A stretch of DNA of 64,000 bases from Saccharobesus litoralis. GTDB lineage: Bacteria > Pseudomonadota > Gammaproteobacteria > Enterobacterales > Alteromonadaceae. The stretch's first letter is position 1. The number at the start of each line of letters is the position of its first letter. Positions 56,092 to 64,000 of this stretch are shown one piece after another. A program made the position numbers and the translations under genes. The DNA lies in assembly GCF_003063625.1 (NCBI RefSeq), contig NZ_CP026604.1, forward strand, positions 3,016,065 to 3,080,064, written 5' to 3'. Under the pieces are notes generated by a model. That model worked only from the letters and a program-made list of their open reading frames with translations. It did not search any database and was not told the origin of the DNA.

Positions 56092-56390
56092 ATGATAATT
56101 GTGCGGGCACTAAGGCGATAGCAAAGGTATGGCCAGTGAAACAGGTTGCAATTTTACCTCGTAGCTCCATTACTGCTGAACAGGCAGGCAAGTCTGTCGA
56201 TTCGTATGAGCTCTATTATCTTTTTCAATTAGGTAAGCCGTTAACTCTTCAGAACCCTGTAACCCATGTGCCTCTACGAAACTTTAGCCACTCGCTGAAA
56301 CTCACAACTTTAACTCGCCTTGAGAATGTCACTAAGTTTACAGAGATTGAAAAAGTGTACGCTGAGGCAGTGAATAACAAAGGTTTTTGA
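56025..56390 (+). CDS. Unrecognised ORF overlapping the helicase 3' end
   Basis: This 121-residue frame begins inside the helicase gene (67-base overlap, different frame) and extends 299 bases past it. The unique part (LPRSSITAEQAGKSVDSYELYYLFQ... to KVYAEAVNNKGF) has a protein-like composition and might be the tail of a gene truncated at its 5' end by the helicase. I recognise no domain. It is possibly a pseudogene remnant; internal starts after 56092 are also possible. Confidence 0.35.
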   Translation: MEVAKYNASIYVETSRKISNGVNDNCAGTKAIAKVWPVKQVAILPRSSITAEQAGKSVDSYELYYLFQLGKPLTLQNPVTHVPLRNFSHSLKLTTLTRLENVTKFTEIEKVYAEAVNNKGF

Positions 56391-56484
56391 TAAGCCTGAG
56401 TGTCGAATGGTAAGCATTAGGTCTACAAATTGTTACTCATAAGGTAGCTTTATGTAGACCTAGGGGGTAAGCAACGCGCCTTTA

Positions 56485-57795
56485 CTATCTCTGAGGTAAA
56501 AACTGCGTGAAATACAAAGGCATCACGATATTGGTTTGTTCTAACGCTGAAGAGCCTTGTGTACCTGTTAACTTAAAGGTTTTACTTGGAGTACATTTTT
56601 TAACGTAGGATGCCAACGATTTTGCTCTTGTACGTTTACCACTTTTGACTTCAACAGGGAGGATATCGCCTTCATCGGTCGCCAAAATAAATTCGATTTC
56701 AGCGCGGGCGTCATTCCATGAGTAGCTTGGTTCAACACCAATAGCTGTTAACTCTTGCTGAACAAAATTTTCAGCTACATATCCCTTATATTCGTAGTTT
56801 TGATGTTTAATTTCTTTGTAACTACTGCCTAGCATATGGTTGAGTAAACCCACATCAAACAAAAATAGCTTAACCATATTTTCTTTTTTATAGGCCGCCA
56901 ACGGTGATTTCGGCAATCCTTCAACAGGGTAGTTTGGTAAGGCTAAGCGACAGCAGTTAAGCCAATGGATCGCGGTTTCAAAATCACTATAACGAGATTT
57001 ACGCTCATGCACATGCTTAAATTTAAAGCGTTTAACAGACTCATCGTTCACAAGTGATAGCTGCGCTGGAATGCTATTAAACACAGATTCAATCACGGTG
57101 GCATCGACCTTGCCCGCGTACTTACCAAAATCGCGGCGATAACCTTCAACTAAATCAGCATGAATTTTTGTGACTTTTTCAACACGCTGCAAAATACTCG
57201 ACTCTTTATACTGGTACCAAGCAGCAACAGCCTCTGGCATACCACCGGTAAAAAAGTAGTCTGTTAGTTTATCCATCAATTTAGTGTGCACTACTGGAGT
57301 GCTTGCTTGGGCATCAAATGCTTTGATCAGCGCTTGCTCGTTTGATGCATAAATAAATTCTTGGAAGGTCAGTGGTCGTAAATTGTACTGTTCTACCTTT
57401 CCCACGGGGAAGGTTTTGAGCAAACCAATGTTTGAGCCGCTGGCTGCGACAAAATAGGATGGTGCTTTTTCGGCAAAATACTTAAGTGAGGTAACGGCAC
57501 GCTCACACTCGCCAATCTCATCTAATATCAGCAGATCGGTTTGTGGGTTGAATGCCTGATTGGTTAAAAGCTCAATGTTCATTAGTAACTCGTCAGGTGA
57601 CAGTGAGCCATCGAACGCTTCTTTGTAGGCGGGATTTTCAAGAAAGTCGATGCGAAGGGTGTTGGCAAAGTTGTTACCAAACAATTTTTGCAGCAGATAG
57701 GTTTTACCCGTTTGCCTTGCTCCATCAATCAATAATGGTTTGCGCAAAGGTTGGTTTTTCCATTCCAATAGAGCGTTAAGTAAATAGCGCTGCAT
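56485..57795 (-). CDS. AAA ATPase with DUF4143 nuclease-like domain
   Basis: From ATG at 57795 the protein has 436 residues; a GTG at 57801 adds two. Residues 18-160 form the AAA_14 ATPase with Walker A DGARQTGKTYLL and Walker B LLILDEIGECERA. The C-terminal DUF4143 has YVAENFVQQEL and the PD-(D/E)xK-like triad D-16-E-V-K (SWNDARAEIEFIL...PVEVKSG). Family members are accessory, often transferred genes of unknown function. A perfect 26-base palindrome and a second imperfect one lie upstream. It converges with the helicase end and closes the accessory island. Confidence 0.88.
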   Translation of the reverse strand: MQRYLLNALLEWKNQPLRKPLLIDGARQTGKTYLLQKLFGNNFANTLRIDFLENPAYKEAFDGSLSPDELLMNIELLTNQAFNPQTDLLILDEIGECERAVTSLKYFAEKAPSYFVAASGSNIGLLKTFPVGKVEQYNLRPLTFQEFIYASNEQALIKAFDAQASTPVVHTKLMDKLTDYFFTGGMPEAVAAWYQYKESSILQRVEKVTKIHADLVEGYRRDFGKYAGKVDATVIESVFNSIPAQLSLVNDESVKRFKFKHVHERKSRYSDFETAIHWLNCCRLALPNYPVEGLPKSPLAAYKKENMVKLFLFDVGLLNHMLGSSYKEIKHQNYEYKGYVAENFVQQELTAIGVEPSYSWNDARAEIEFILATDEGDILPVEVKSGKRTRAKSLASYVKKCTPSKTFKLTGTQGSSALEQTNIVMPLYFTQFLPQR

Positions 57796-57847
57796 AGTCA
57801 CTTCTAGCCAATTAAGATTATTATTGGCCTACACTATAACTCATCTT

Positions 57848-57871
57848 ACACTTTTATGCGCATATAAATGT
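57848..57871. promoter_or_regulatory. Imperfect TTTTATGCGCATA palindrome
   Basis: ACACTTTTATGCGCATATAA is the start of a 24-base sequence with 20 of 24 positions symmetric, sharing the ACTTTTATGCGCATA core with the perfect palindrome eight bases further right. Confidence 0.6.
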
Positions 57872-57878
57872 AAAAATA

Positions 57879-57904
57879 CACACTTTTATGCGCATAAAAG
57901 TGTG
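57879..57904. promoter_or_regulatory. Perfect 26-base palindrome upstream of the AAA-DUF4143 gene
   Basis: CACACTTTTATGC at 57879-57891 and its exact complement GCATAAAAGTGTG at 57892-57904 make a dyad with no mismatch. With the imperfect copy at 57848 it looks like a tandem operator 55-110 bases before the start codon. It lacks a T-run, so it is not a terminator. Confidence 0.75.
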
Positions 57905-57992
57905 GTGGTTAACTGAGGGTAGAGGCCTTTTAAAATAATTTTAGTAACCATTTATTCATTAACTTTAGCGAACAATCTGGAACCATAGTAAC

Positions 57993-58019
57993 AAAAAACC
58001 TAGCGATAGCTAGGTTTTT
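57993..58019. terminator. Bidirectional terminator downstream of yicC
   Basis: AAAAAACCTAGC and GCTAGGTTTTT form a stem around GATA, flanked by A and T runs, 37 bases beyond the yicC stop codon. Confidence 0.9.
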
Positions 58020-58055
58020 CAATGACTTACGAACATGTAAAAACAGTAGAAAACA

Positions 58056-58922
58056 CTATTCTATATTCTGAATTTGCTCACGCATCTGCTCAATTAAAAC
58101 CTTAACTTCAACCGCGGCATTGGTGACTGTGGTGTTAATTGATTTTGAGGCTAGGGTGTTGGCTTCGCGGTTGAATTCTTGCATCATAAAGTCTAAGCGG
58201 CGACCGCAGGCTCCGCCTTTTTTCAGGATGGCTTTGGTTTCTTTAATATGCGATAGCAAGCGGTCTAGCTCTTCGGCGACATCTAGCTTTTGTGCTGTGT
58301 AGATTAATTCTTGCTCTAAACGGGCTTGGTCGATATCGGCTTGTAACTCTTCTAGGCGTGAGGTGAGTTTTTCGCGTTGCCATTCCATGACTTGCGGCAT
58401 TTGCTCTCGTACTATCTCTACTTGTGCGCTAATACCAGCTAAGCGTTCTTCAATCATGGTTTTTAAGTTGGCGCCTTCAGAAGCGCGTGCCGCTAAAAAG
58501 TCACTGATTAGTTGGTCGAACTGGGTGCTTAATTGGCTTTTAACTACATCTAAGTCTTGCTCTTCGGCAGATAACACGCCAGGCCAGCGTAAGACATCAA
58601 TCGGGTTTAATTGGCTGTTGTTGGCTTGTTCGCCAACCCAGTTAGCACTTTCGATGATTTGATTAGCAAGTTCTTGATTTAGTACCAGTTGGCCGGTTTT
58701 TGCCCCGTCATCACTGACTTTTAAGCTGCATTCTAATTTACCGCGCTGCATGGCTTTTCTTAGCTTTTCGCGTAATACCGGTTCTAGGCTGCGGTGTTGT
58801 TCAGGTAAGCGAAAGTAGGTTTCTAGGTAGCGTTGATTAACTGAGCGAAGCTCCCAAACACTCGTGCCCCAGTCGTTTTTTGACTCTAAACGGGCGAAAG
58901 CGGTCATGCTGTGAATTGGCAT
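58056..58922 (-). CDS. yicC: YicC-family endoribonuclease
   Basis: From the ATG at 58922 the protein has 288 residues, close to E. coli YicC (287). The start MPIHSMTAFAR aligns with MIRSMTAYAR. Conserved stretches include SVNQRYLETYFRLPEQ, DVLRWPGVLSAEEQDLD and the C-terminal EFNREANTLASKSIN...VKVLIEQMREQIQNIE. YicC proteins cut RNA, influencing small RNAs. Divergent from rph as in E. coli. Confidence 0.95.
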   Translation of the reverse strand: MPIHSMTAFARLESKNDWGTSVWELRSVNQRYLETYFRLPEQHRSLEPVLREKLRKAMQRGKLECSLKVSDDGAKTGQLVLNQELANQIIESANWVGEQANNSQLNPIDVLRWPGVLSAEEQDLDVVKSQLSTQFDQLISDFLAARASEGANLKTMIEERLAGISAQVEIVREQMPQVMEWQREKLTSRLEELQADIDQARLEQELIYTAQKLDVAEELDRLLSHIKETKAILKKGGACGRRLDFMMQEFNREANTLASKSINTTVTNAAVEVKVLIEQMREQIQNIE

Positions 58923-59058
58923 AAAAATATTATCAGTGATCAAAAAACTTGATTATAGCTGTGCTTATTAGGGATTGGTATTGGTTAATCGCAGATTGAA
59001 CACTATAATAGCCGACAATTTTTAAAAGCCCTCTCAATTCCAACTCAAGGAGAATTCC

Positions 59059-59772
59059 ATGCGTCCAAGTGGTCGTACTAACGGTCAAATCCGTCCTATC
59101 AATATTACCCGTAATTTTACGTCTCATGCCGAAGGTTCAATTTTGGTTGAGTTTGGTGAAACTAAGGTAATTTGTACCGCGTCGGTGGAAGTGGGAGTAC
59201 CACGCTTTATGAAAGGCCAAGGTCAAGGTTGGATAACAGCTGAATATGGTATGTTGCCACGCTCGACCCATACTCGTAATAACCGTGAAGCGGCACGAGG
59301 CAAGCAAGGTGGTCGTACTATGGAAATTCAACGTTTAATTGCTCGTTCGTTACGTGCGGCGGTTGATTTAAAAGCGTTGGGCGAGAACACGATTACCGTT
59401 GATTGTGATGTGATCCAAGCCGACGGTGGTACTCGTACTGCGTCTATTACTGGTGCTTGTGTTGCCTTAGTTGATGCGTTAACGCATATGCGTAGCAAAG
59501 GTTTAATTAAAACTAATCCGCTTAAGCATTTAATCTCAGCTATTTCGGTTGGTGTTTATAAAGGTGAAGCGATTGCTGATTTAGAGTATGTAGAAGACTC
59601 TGAAGCTGAAACCGATATGAATGTCGTTATGACAGAAACCGGTAAGTTAATTGAAGTGCAAGGCACGGCAGAAGGCGAACCGTTTAGTTTTGAAGAAATG
59701 GCTGAAATGCTTGAGTTAGCGAAACATGCTATTCGCGAAATTACTGATATTCAAAAAGCGGCTTTAGCGTAA
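59059..59772 (+). CDS. rph: Ribonuclease PH
   Basis: The protein has 237 residues: [20 protein letters not shown] at the start, with [31 protein letters not shown], the catalytic [39 protein letters not shown] core and the phosphate-binding arginines. It trims tRNA 3' ends by phosphorolysis. AAGGAG precedes the ATG. pyrE follows after a repeat-filled gap. The length is standard, with no frameshift of the E. coli K-12 type. Confidence 0.96.
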   Translation: MRPSGRTNGQIRPINITRNFTSHAEGSILVEFGETKVICTASVEVGVPRFMKGQGQGWITAEYGMLPRSTHTRNNREAARGKQGGRTMEIQRLIARSLRAAVDLKALGENTITVDCDVIQADGGTRTASITGACVALVDALTHMRSKGLIKTNPLKHLISAISVGVYKGEAIADLEYVEDSEAETDMNVVMTETGKLIEVQGTAEGEPFSFEEMAEMLELAKHAIREITDIQKAALA

Positions 59773-59786
59773 GTCGTTTTCAATAT

Positions 59787-59858
59787 GTAGGTCGAGTTTT
59801 AACTCGACATTGTGGTTTATTAAAGAAAATCCAGTTGTCGAAATAAATTTCGACCTAC
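59787..59858. repeat. Facing pair of GTAGGTCGA hairpins
   Basis: GTAGGTCGAGTTTTAACTCG at 59787 and GTCGAAATAAATTTCGACC at 59837, ending CTAC, are hairpins in opposite orientation, the family seen also at 34672. Confidence 0.75.
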
Positions 59859-59967
59859 AGGGATGTAGGGAATGTTGTAAGTTGTCTGGAACAAGCGTCG
59901 ACGACCTACAGGGATGTAGGGAATGTCGTAAGTTGTCTGGAACAAGCGTCGACGACCTACAAGGATG
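59852..59967 (+). repeat. 51-bp tandem duplication in the rph-pyrE gap
   Basis: GACCTACAGGGATGTAGGGA starts a 51-base unit at 59852 that repeats at 59903 with one change, and a partial third copy lies at 59954-59967. It ends 27 bases before pyrE, so it may replace or disturb the pyrimidine attenuator seen in enterobacteria. No leader terminator was recognised. Confidence 0.85.
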
Positions 59968-59994
59968 AAATATCCAATTACCAAATAAAATATT

Positions 59995-60636
59995 ATGCAA
60001 GATTATCAAAAAGAATTTATCGAGTTTGCGTTATCGCGTAACGTATTACGGTTTGGCGAGTTTACGTTAAAATCTGGCCGTACGAGTCCTTATTTTTTTA
60101 ATGCCGGTTTATTTAATACGGGCCGTGATTTGGCTAAATTAGGCCAATATTATGCGGCTGCATTACAAAGTGCGGGTGTGGATTATGACTTATTGTTTGG
60201 CCCTGCCTACAAAGGTATTCCAATTGCCACTACTACGGCAGTTGCTTTGTCTGAGCATCATGATAAGGATGTTCCTTACTGCTTTAACCGTAAAGAGAAA
60301 AAAGATCACGGTGAAGGCGGTAATTTAGTCGGCTCTGACTTAACTGGCAAAGTTATGTTAGTTGATGATGTGATCACAGCGGGTACAGCGATCCGTGAAT
60401 CGATGCAAATTATTCAAGCCGCTGATGCGACATTATCAGGTGTTTTAATTGCGTTAGACCGCCAAGAAAAAGGCAAAGGCGAGTTGTCGGCTATTCAAGA
60501 AGTTGAGCGTGATTTTGGCACTGCGGTCATTTCTATTGTGACTATGTCTGACATCATTAGCTACCTTGAAGAACAAGGTGATAAAGCTGAGTATGTAGAA
60601 AAAATGCAGGCGTATCGTAGCCAGTACGGCATCTAA
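59995..60636 (+). CDS. pyrE: Orotate phosphoribosyltransferase
   Basis: The protein has 213 residues and joins orotate with PRPP in UMP synthesis. [19 protein letters not shown] is typical at the N-terminus, [15 protein letters not shown] follows, and [17 protein letters not shown] is the PRPP-binding loop. The length matches the family. It is probably transcribed with rph. An R1 element begins two bases after the stop codon. Confidence 0.96.
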   Translation: MQDYQKEFIEFALSRNVLRFGEFTLKSGRTSPYFFNAGLFNTGRDLAKLGQYYAAALQSAGVDYDLLFGPAYKGIPIATTTAVALSEHHDKDVPYCFNRKEKKDHGEGGNLVGSDLTGKVMLVDDVITAGTAIRESMQIIQAADATLSGVLIALDRQEKGKGELSAIQEVERDFGTAVISIVTMSDIISYLEEQGDKAEYVEKMQAYRSQYGI

Positions 60637-60637
60637 G

Positions 60638-60766
60638 TATAGTCTTCTCACTCAGATTTTATGGTTCATTGTCAGCGCTTACTCACCCCAATCACATAAT
60701 AGAGCATATGCTCATGGGGATTCGAAGCTTGACAGCTTCCCCTAAAACCTGATCGCTTTGACTATA
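60638..60766 (+). repeat. R1 element, short form (129 bp)
   Basis: TATAGTCTTCTCACTCAGAT at the left and CCTGATCGCTTTGACTATA at the right, with the GAGCATATGCTC centre. It abuts the pyrE stop codon and ends before the terminator at 60798, so it is transcribed as part of the pyrE 3' region. Confidence 0.92.
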
Positions 60767-60797
60767 CAGTAACTCCTAACCAGAGTTATGGTAGATT

Positions 60798-60824
60798 AAA
60801 GTCGGGCTTTTTTGTCCGACTTTT
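60798..60824. terminator. Terminator downstream of pyrE
   Basis: AAAGTCGG and CCGACTTT pair across a T-rich ten-base loop, followed by TTTT. It could serve both pyrE and the converging yaiI gene. Confidence 0.85.
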
Positions 60825-60873
60825 CATTTCAAATTGTCACACCTAAAGTCACTATTGCTTTAATACTTAATAT

Positions 60874-61326
60874 TTAGCGCTTTGCCTTAGCTAAAATTCT
60901 GTCTAAATGATTAGCAAAGTTTTGTCTATCAGACTGACTTAACGGTGGAGGTCCGCCGTGGGTTTCAACGCCACTTGCGCGCATGGTGTCCATAAAGTCA
61001 CGAATGTTCAGGCGGGACTTTATGTTTTCTTTAGTAAATAATTCGCCACGTGGACTCAATGCAAGTGCGCCTTTATCAATAACTTCGTCGGCGAGTGGAA
61101 TGTCGCTGGTGATCACTAAATCTTGAGCTTGGCATAATTCGACAATTTTGTGATCGGCAATATCAAAACCTTTTTCAACAACTAATAGGCGAATATAAGG
61201 AGATTGCGGATAGCGCATGGCGTGGTTGGCAATGAGTGTGGTGGCTGTTTGAGTGCGATTAGCGCATTTGAACAAAATATCTTTAATTACAACCGGACAA
61301 GCGTCGGCATCTACCCAAATTTTCAT
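60874..61326 (-). CDS. yaiI: YaiI/YqxD family protein (DUF188)
   Basis: The protein has 150 residues. It begins [17 protein letters not shown], the family signature with clustered Asp residues, and keeps [45 protein letters not shown] and the tail [20 protein letters not shown]. The PIN-like fold with acidic residues suggests a nuclease, but activity is not established. It stands alone, convergent with pyrE. Confidence 0.93.
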   Translation of the reverse strand: MKIWVDADACPVVIKDILFKCANRTQTATTLIANHAMRYPQSPYIRLLVVEKGFDIADHKIVELCQAQDLVITSDIPLADEVIDKGALALSPRGELFTKENIKSRLNIRDFMDTMRASGVETHGGPPPLSQSDRQNFANHLDRILAKAKR

Positions 61327-61405
61327 TTAATTTTGTCATTGGTTATTCGTTGTGTATTCAGGCATGATAACTGAATTATTTACTTTTTCGCGATAATTTA
61401 TTTTT

Positions 61406-61897
61406 ATGAGTTTATCTTCTGCTCAACCTAAGGCCGCCATTTTTGTTGATGTGCAAAATATTTATTACACCTGTAAACAGGCTTATGGTCGCCAATTTAA
61501 CTATCGGCAATTTTGGCAACAGATAAATTATCAATTTGATATTGTGGCCGCCAATGCTTATGCCATTGCCAGTAAGGACGATGGCCAACGTAAATTTCAA
61601 GACGCGCTACGCCATATAGGTTTTAATGTAAAATTAAAGCCTTTTATTCAGCGCAGTGATGGCTCAGCCAAAGGCGATTGGGACGTCGGGATCACAGTTG
61701 ATATGATGCTGCTGGCACCCGAAGTGGATTATGTGGTTTTGCTGTCTGGCGATGGCGATTTTGATATTTTATTGCGAACCGTGAGTGATAAATTTCACAC
61801 CAAAAGCCAAGTTCACGGGGTAGAAATGCTAACAGCCGACAGTTTATTGATTGCTTGTAATCAGTTTCAGCCGATATTACCCGCTGACTTGCTGTAA
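61406..61897 (+). CDS. LabA-like NYN-domain protein
   Basis: The protein has 163 residues. FVDVQNIYYTCKQAYG carries the first acidic residue and Asn of the NYN (PIN-like) fold. KGDWDVGITVDMMLLAPEVDYVVLLSGDGDFDILLRTV gives the remaining acidic cluster and the GDGDF motif. The family is thought to include metal-dependent RNases. It is divergent from yaiI by 79 bases and 118 bases before prkB; another PIN-like gene next door is notable but may be chance. Confidence 0.9.
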   Translation: MSLSSAQPKAAIFVDVQNIYYTCKQAYGRQFNYRQFWQQINYQFDIVAANAYAIASKDDGQRKFQDALRHIGFNVKLKPFIQRSDGSAKGDWDVGITVDMMLLAPEVDYVVLLSGDGDFDILLRTVSDKFHTKSQVHGVEMLTADSLLIACNQFQPILPADLL

Positions 61898-62015
61898 CGA
61901 ATCTATTACATCTTAGCATTCATCAGGGGTGTAACCTCATAACTAATTAGCTGTTGCCATTTTATGATTGCCCTGTATAAATTTGCGTAATTAAATTTTT
62001 ATTGAAAGGCTGCGT

Positions 62016-62912
62016 ATGTCTGCCAAACATCCCATTATTGCGGTGACAGGTTCATCTGGGGCCGGCACGTCGACCACAACTAAAGCATTACGGCATATTT
62101 TTCGTAATCTGGACTTATCGGCTGCCAGTATTGAAGGTGACAGCTACCATAGATTTACTCGTCCTGAAATGGAAGTGGAAATTCGCAAAGCGCAAGAGCA
62201 AGGCAAGCACATTAGTTATTTTGGTAAAGAAGCTAATGATTTTGCGTTACTAGAAGAAACATTTAAAAGCTACCATGAAACGGGACAAGGCAAGTTTCGG
62301 CGCTATCTACACACGTTTGATCAAGCGGTGCCTTATAACCAAATGCCGGGTACATTTACCCCTTGGCAAGACTTACCCGACGATACCGACCTATTGTATT
62401 ACGAAGGATTACACGGTGGAGTGGTAACGGATGAAAACGATGTTGCCAAATACGTTGATTTGCTTATCGGCTTAGTGCCGATTGTTAACTTGGAATGGAT
62501 CCAAAAAATTATTCGCGATACGTCGGATAGAGGGCACTCGCGTGAAGCTGTTATGTCGTCCATTATTCGCAGTATGGATGATTATTTTAATTACATTACG
62601 CCGCAATTTAGTCGTACGCATATTAATTTTCAACGTGTCCCCACGGTTGATACATCTAACCCCATATCGGCTAAAGATATTCCAACCGCCGATGAAAGTT
62701 TTGTTGTTATTCGCTTTCGAGGCATGAAAGATGTGAACTTTCCGTTTTTGCTGAGAATGATTGATGGCTCGTTTATGTCGCGCATTAATACTTTGGTGGT
62801 GCCGGGTGGCAAAATGGGATTTGCCATGGAGCTTATAGTGACACCTTTGATTGAAAAACTCATGGAGAAAAAACAACTGCACTTAACTGGGTCTTTACCT
62901 TTAGGTTTATAG
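62016..62912 (+). CDS. prkB: Phosphoribulokinase-like protein PrkB
   Basis: The protein has 298 residues. IAVTGSSGAGTSTTTKAL is the P-loop; DLLYYEGLHGGVV, DSYHRFTRPEM (as GDSYHRFTRPEM) and YVDLLIGLVPIVNLEWIQKI follow the phosphoribulokinase fold. No RuBisCO or Calvin-cycle genes are in view and such proteins are common in non-autotrophic gammaproteobacteria, so its real substrate is not known. GAAAGG precedes the ATG. Confidence 0.92.
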   Translation: MSAKHPIIAVTGSSGAGTSTTTKALRHIFRNLDLSAASIEGDSYHRFTRPEMEVEIRKAQEQGKHISYFGKEANDFALLEETFKSYHETGQGKFRRYLHTFDQAVPYNQMPGTFTPWQDLPDDTDLLYYEGLHGGVVTDENDVAKYVDLLIGLVPIVNLEWIQKIIRDTSDRGHSREAVMSSIIRSMDDYFNYITPQFSRTHINFQRVPTVDTSNPISAKDIPTADESFVVIRFRGMKDVNFPFLLRMIDGSFMSRINTLVVPGGKMGFAMELIVTPLIEKLMEKKQLHLTGSLPLGL

Positions 62913-63157
62913 TGTACGTTGTAGCAAGTAGGCTTATTCATGAGCCTCTTGCTTCTCATCATCATAATTGCCTGCCTTATTCCAATAATTCAATGTTTAT
63001 CTTCTAAACGACTTAAATTTGTCATTTAAAATTTGTTGACAAGAAATTAATCTGCAACTAAAAATTCAGTTAATTCAGAGTCTGATGATGCTCTTCTGCA
63101 ACTCCATCTGAATATTTTGTTTTATTGTCGTTTTTTTGTTTTTGAACGGAGAAGATG

Positions 63158-63553
63158 ATGGCAGCGCCAACAAAGCAAGAATTACTTTCACGTATATATG
63201 CTGATCATAAAAATTACCCTCGTGGTTTTCGTCGCTCTGGCGATTTTTCTATTAAAGAGGCTGATGCTTTAGAAAAGTTCGGGACCTTGATTGTCGCGCT
63301 CGAAAGCGGTGCTTATGCGCCTGCGGACGATGAAGATACGCACTTTGTTGCTGTATTACGTGGTGAACAGGAACCTGATGATCTGGCTACCAAAGCTTGG
63401 CGAAAATACATTGCACGTATTAACCGTCCTAAGTTGGGTAGTATTTATGGGTCGAGGATTGACACATCACAAGTGGATGACGGCGGTTCGTCCGACGATT
63501 TGGATAACATTGATTTAGGCAGTACGAATACAGAAGAGGAAGTTGAAGATTAG
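63158..63553 (+). CDS. maoP: MaoP (YifE, DUF413), Ori macrodomain organiser
   Basis: From the ATG at 63158 (GGAG six bases upstream; 63155 also possible) the protein has 131 residues, compared with 112 in E. coli. NYPRGFRRSGDFSIKEADALE, THFVAVLRGEQEPDDLATKAWRKYIARINRPK match MaoP. The C-terminal tail is acidic (SSDDLDNIDLGS) and longer than usual. In E. coli MaoP acts with maoS to confine Ori-region DNA mobility. No maoS site could be tested here. Confidence 0.88.
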   Translation: MAAPTKQELLSRIYADHKNYPRGFRRSGDFSIKEADALEKFGTLIVALESGAYAPADDEDTHFVAVLRGEQEPDDLATKAWRKYIARINRPKLGSIYGSRIDTSQVDDGGSSDDLDNIDLGSTNTEEEVED

Positions 63554-63661
63554 CATGGTTGCCACAAAGTGCTTAGGCGCTTTGTGGCATTGAACGCGCT
63601 ATTTTGGTTTATTGGTCTACACTCTAAATTAACGAGTGTCTGATATAGCAAAGTAGCAGTC

Positions 63662-64000
63662 ATGAAGCGACATGCCAGCCAGTTACATCATTATTTTTCA
63701 ATTGATCCTGATGAATTAAGCTATCACCTTGCTAGTTTATTTTTTAAAGCTGAGCAACGAGCCACTCGGCCGCGAGGATTAATTGTTCCCCATGACCCTG
63801 TTTCCCTTAGTGGTTATGTTGCCGCTAAAGCTTATTTATCGATTAGGCGCTACGCGAATACTATTGACCGTGTTATTTTGCTTGCCAATCATCCGTCTGT
63901 GCAGGCTGACTATTTAGTCAGTTCAGGGGCGCGTTGTTTCTGTTCACCTTTGGGAGATGTTGATTTAGATAAGCAAAGTGTTAACGTTGCGGCGCAGCAG
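63662..64000 (+). CDS. MEMO-family (AmmeMemoRadiSam system B) protein, partial
   Basis: The frame is open from the ATG at 63662 to the window edge, 113 codons. RPRGLIVPHDPVSLSGYVAAKAYLSIR resembles the MEMO opening (VPHAGYxYSG..AA.AY), and DRVILLANHPSVQADYLVS follows like the family's LGPSH strand. The usual metal-binding His of PHAG is kept as PHDP. MEMO proteins resemble extradiol dioxygenases; the bacterial role is unknown. The C-terminal two-thirds and the partner radical-SAM gene would lie beyond 64000. Confidence 0.7.
   Translation, partial: MKRHASQLHHYFSIDPDELSYHLASLFFKAEQRATRPRGLIVPHDPVSLSGYVAAKAYLSIRRYANTIDRVILLANHPSVQADYLVSSGARCFCSPLGDVDLDKQSVNVAAQQ

Noticed and set aside
57879-57904. 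Rho-independent terminator
   Set aside because: The dyad has no T-run after it and lies upstream of a gene start; an operator is more likely.
59764-60009. An 81-residue coding frame on the minus strand
   Set aside because: It is the translation of the 51-bp tandem duplication and hairpins (HPCRSSTLVPDNL repeats), with no ribosome site.
62016-62912. Calvin-cycle phosphoribulokinase
   Set aside because: No RuBisCO or other Calvin genes are in view, and the PrkB branch is widespread in heterotrophic gammaproteobacteria.

Overview
This is chromosomal DNA from a gammaproteobacterium, most likely a marine Alteromonadales relative. The core blocks rph-pyrE, radC/rpmB-rpmG/mutM/coaD, coaBC-slmA, yicC, maoP, yegD, avtA and gph resemble Shewanella, Pseudoalteromonas and Vibrio genes. 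The DNA leans to AT. Intergenic spaces are crowded with palindromic repeats. There is a very large TonB-dependent receptor, a secreted lipoprotein pullulanase and many signalling proteins. No species is claimed.

Layout. 0.6-3.9 kb: two signalling genes (HD-GYP response regulator, PAS-type histidine kinase). 3.9-9.0 kb: a complete-looking glucosylglycerate module made of a GT81 synthase, a fused glycerate kinase-phosphatase and a GH13_18 phosphorylase. 9.3-14.9 kb: a nitrogen-flavoured signalling group (MCP, NIT-domain protein, EAL protein, NasT-like ANTAR regulator, YbiB-like protein) with a candidate sigma-54 promoter. 15.2-19.5 kb: hybrid kinase plus Tat-exported binding protein. 19.8-30.4 kb: housekeeping block (avtA, gph, yegD, slmA, coaBC, radC, ribosomal L28/L33, mutM, coaD). 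30.9-38.4 kb: a second hybrid kinase with a fused binding-protein sensor, a LysR regulator, an SRPBCC protein, a phosphatase, tRNA-Arg(CCG), and a rare DsbA-like/receiver/GGDEF fusion. 38.7-50.7 kb: an OmpR-type two-component pair, a palindromic repeat array, then a divergent TonB receptor and pullulanase pair. Their shared promoter region holds three CTTAAC-N5-CTTAAC boxes. 50.9-57.9 kb: an accessory island (hipBA, PLD-helicase-DUF3427, AAA-DUF4143) bordered by a duplicated fragment of the helicase gene. 58-64 kb: housekeeping again (yicC, rph, pyrE, yaiI, a LabA-like gene, prkB, maoP, and the start of a MEMO-family gene).

How the genes fit together. The glucosylglycerate genes can make the osmolyte from 3-phosphoglycerate and release it again by phosphorolysis; the kinase half recaptures the glycerate. 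The receptor and pullulanase form an alpha-glucan capture and debranching unit, apparently co-controlled from a symmetric promoter by an OmpR/PmrA-type regulator, for which the adjacent two-component pair is the obvious candidate. The NIT, MCP, EAL and NasT genes may link nitrate sensing to chemotaxis and cyclic-di-GMP. A 129/223-bp terminal-inverted-repeat element and several smaller palindromes have spread between genes throughout the window.
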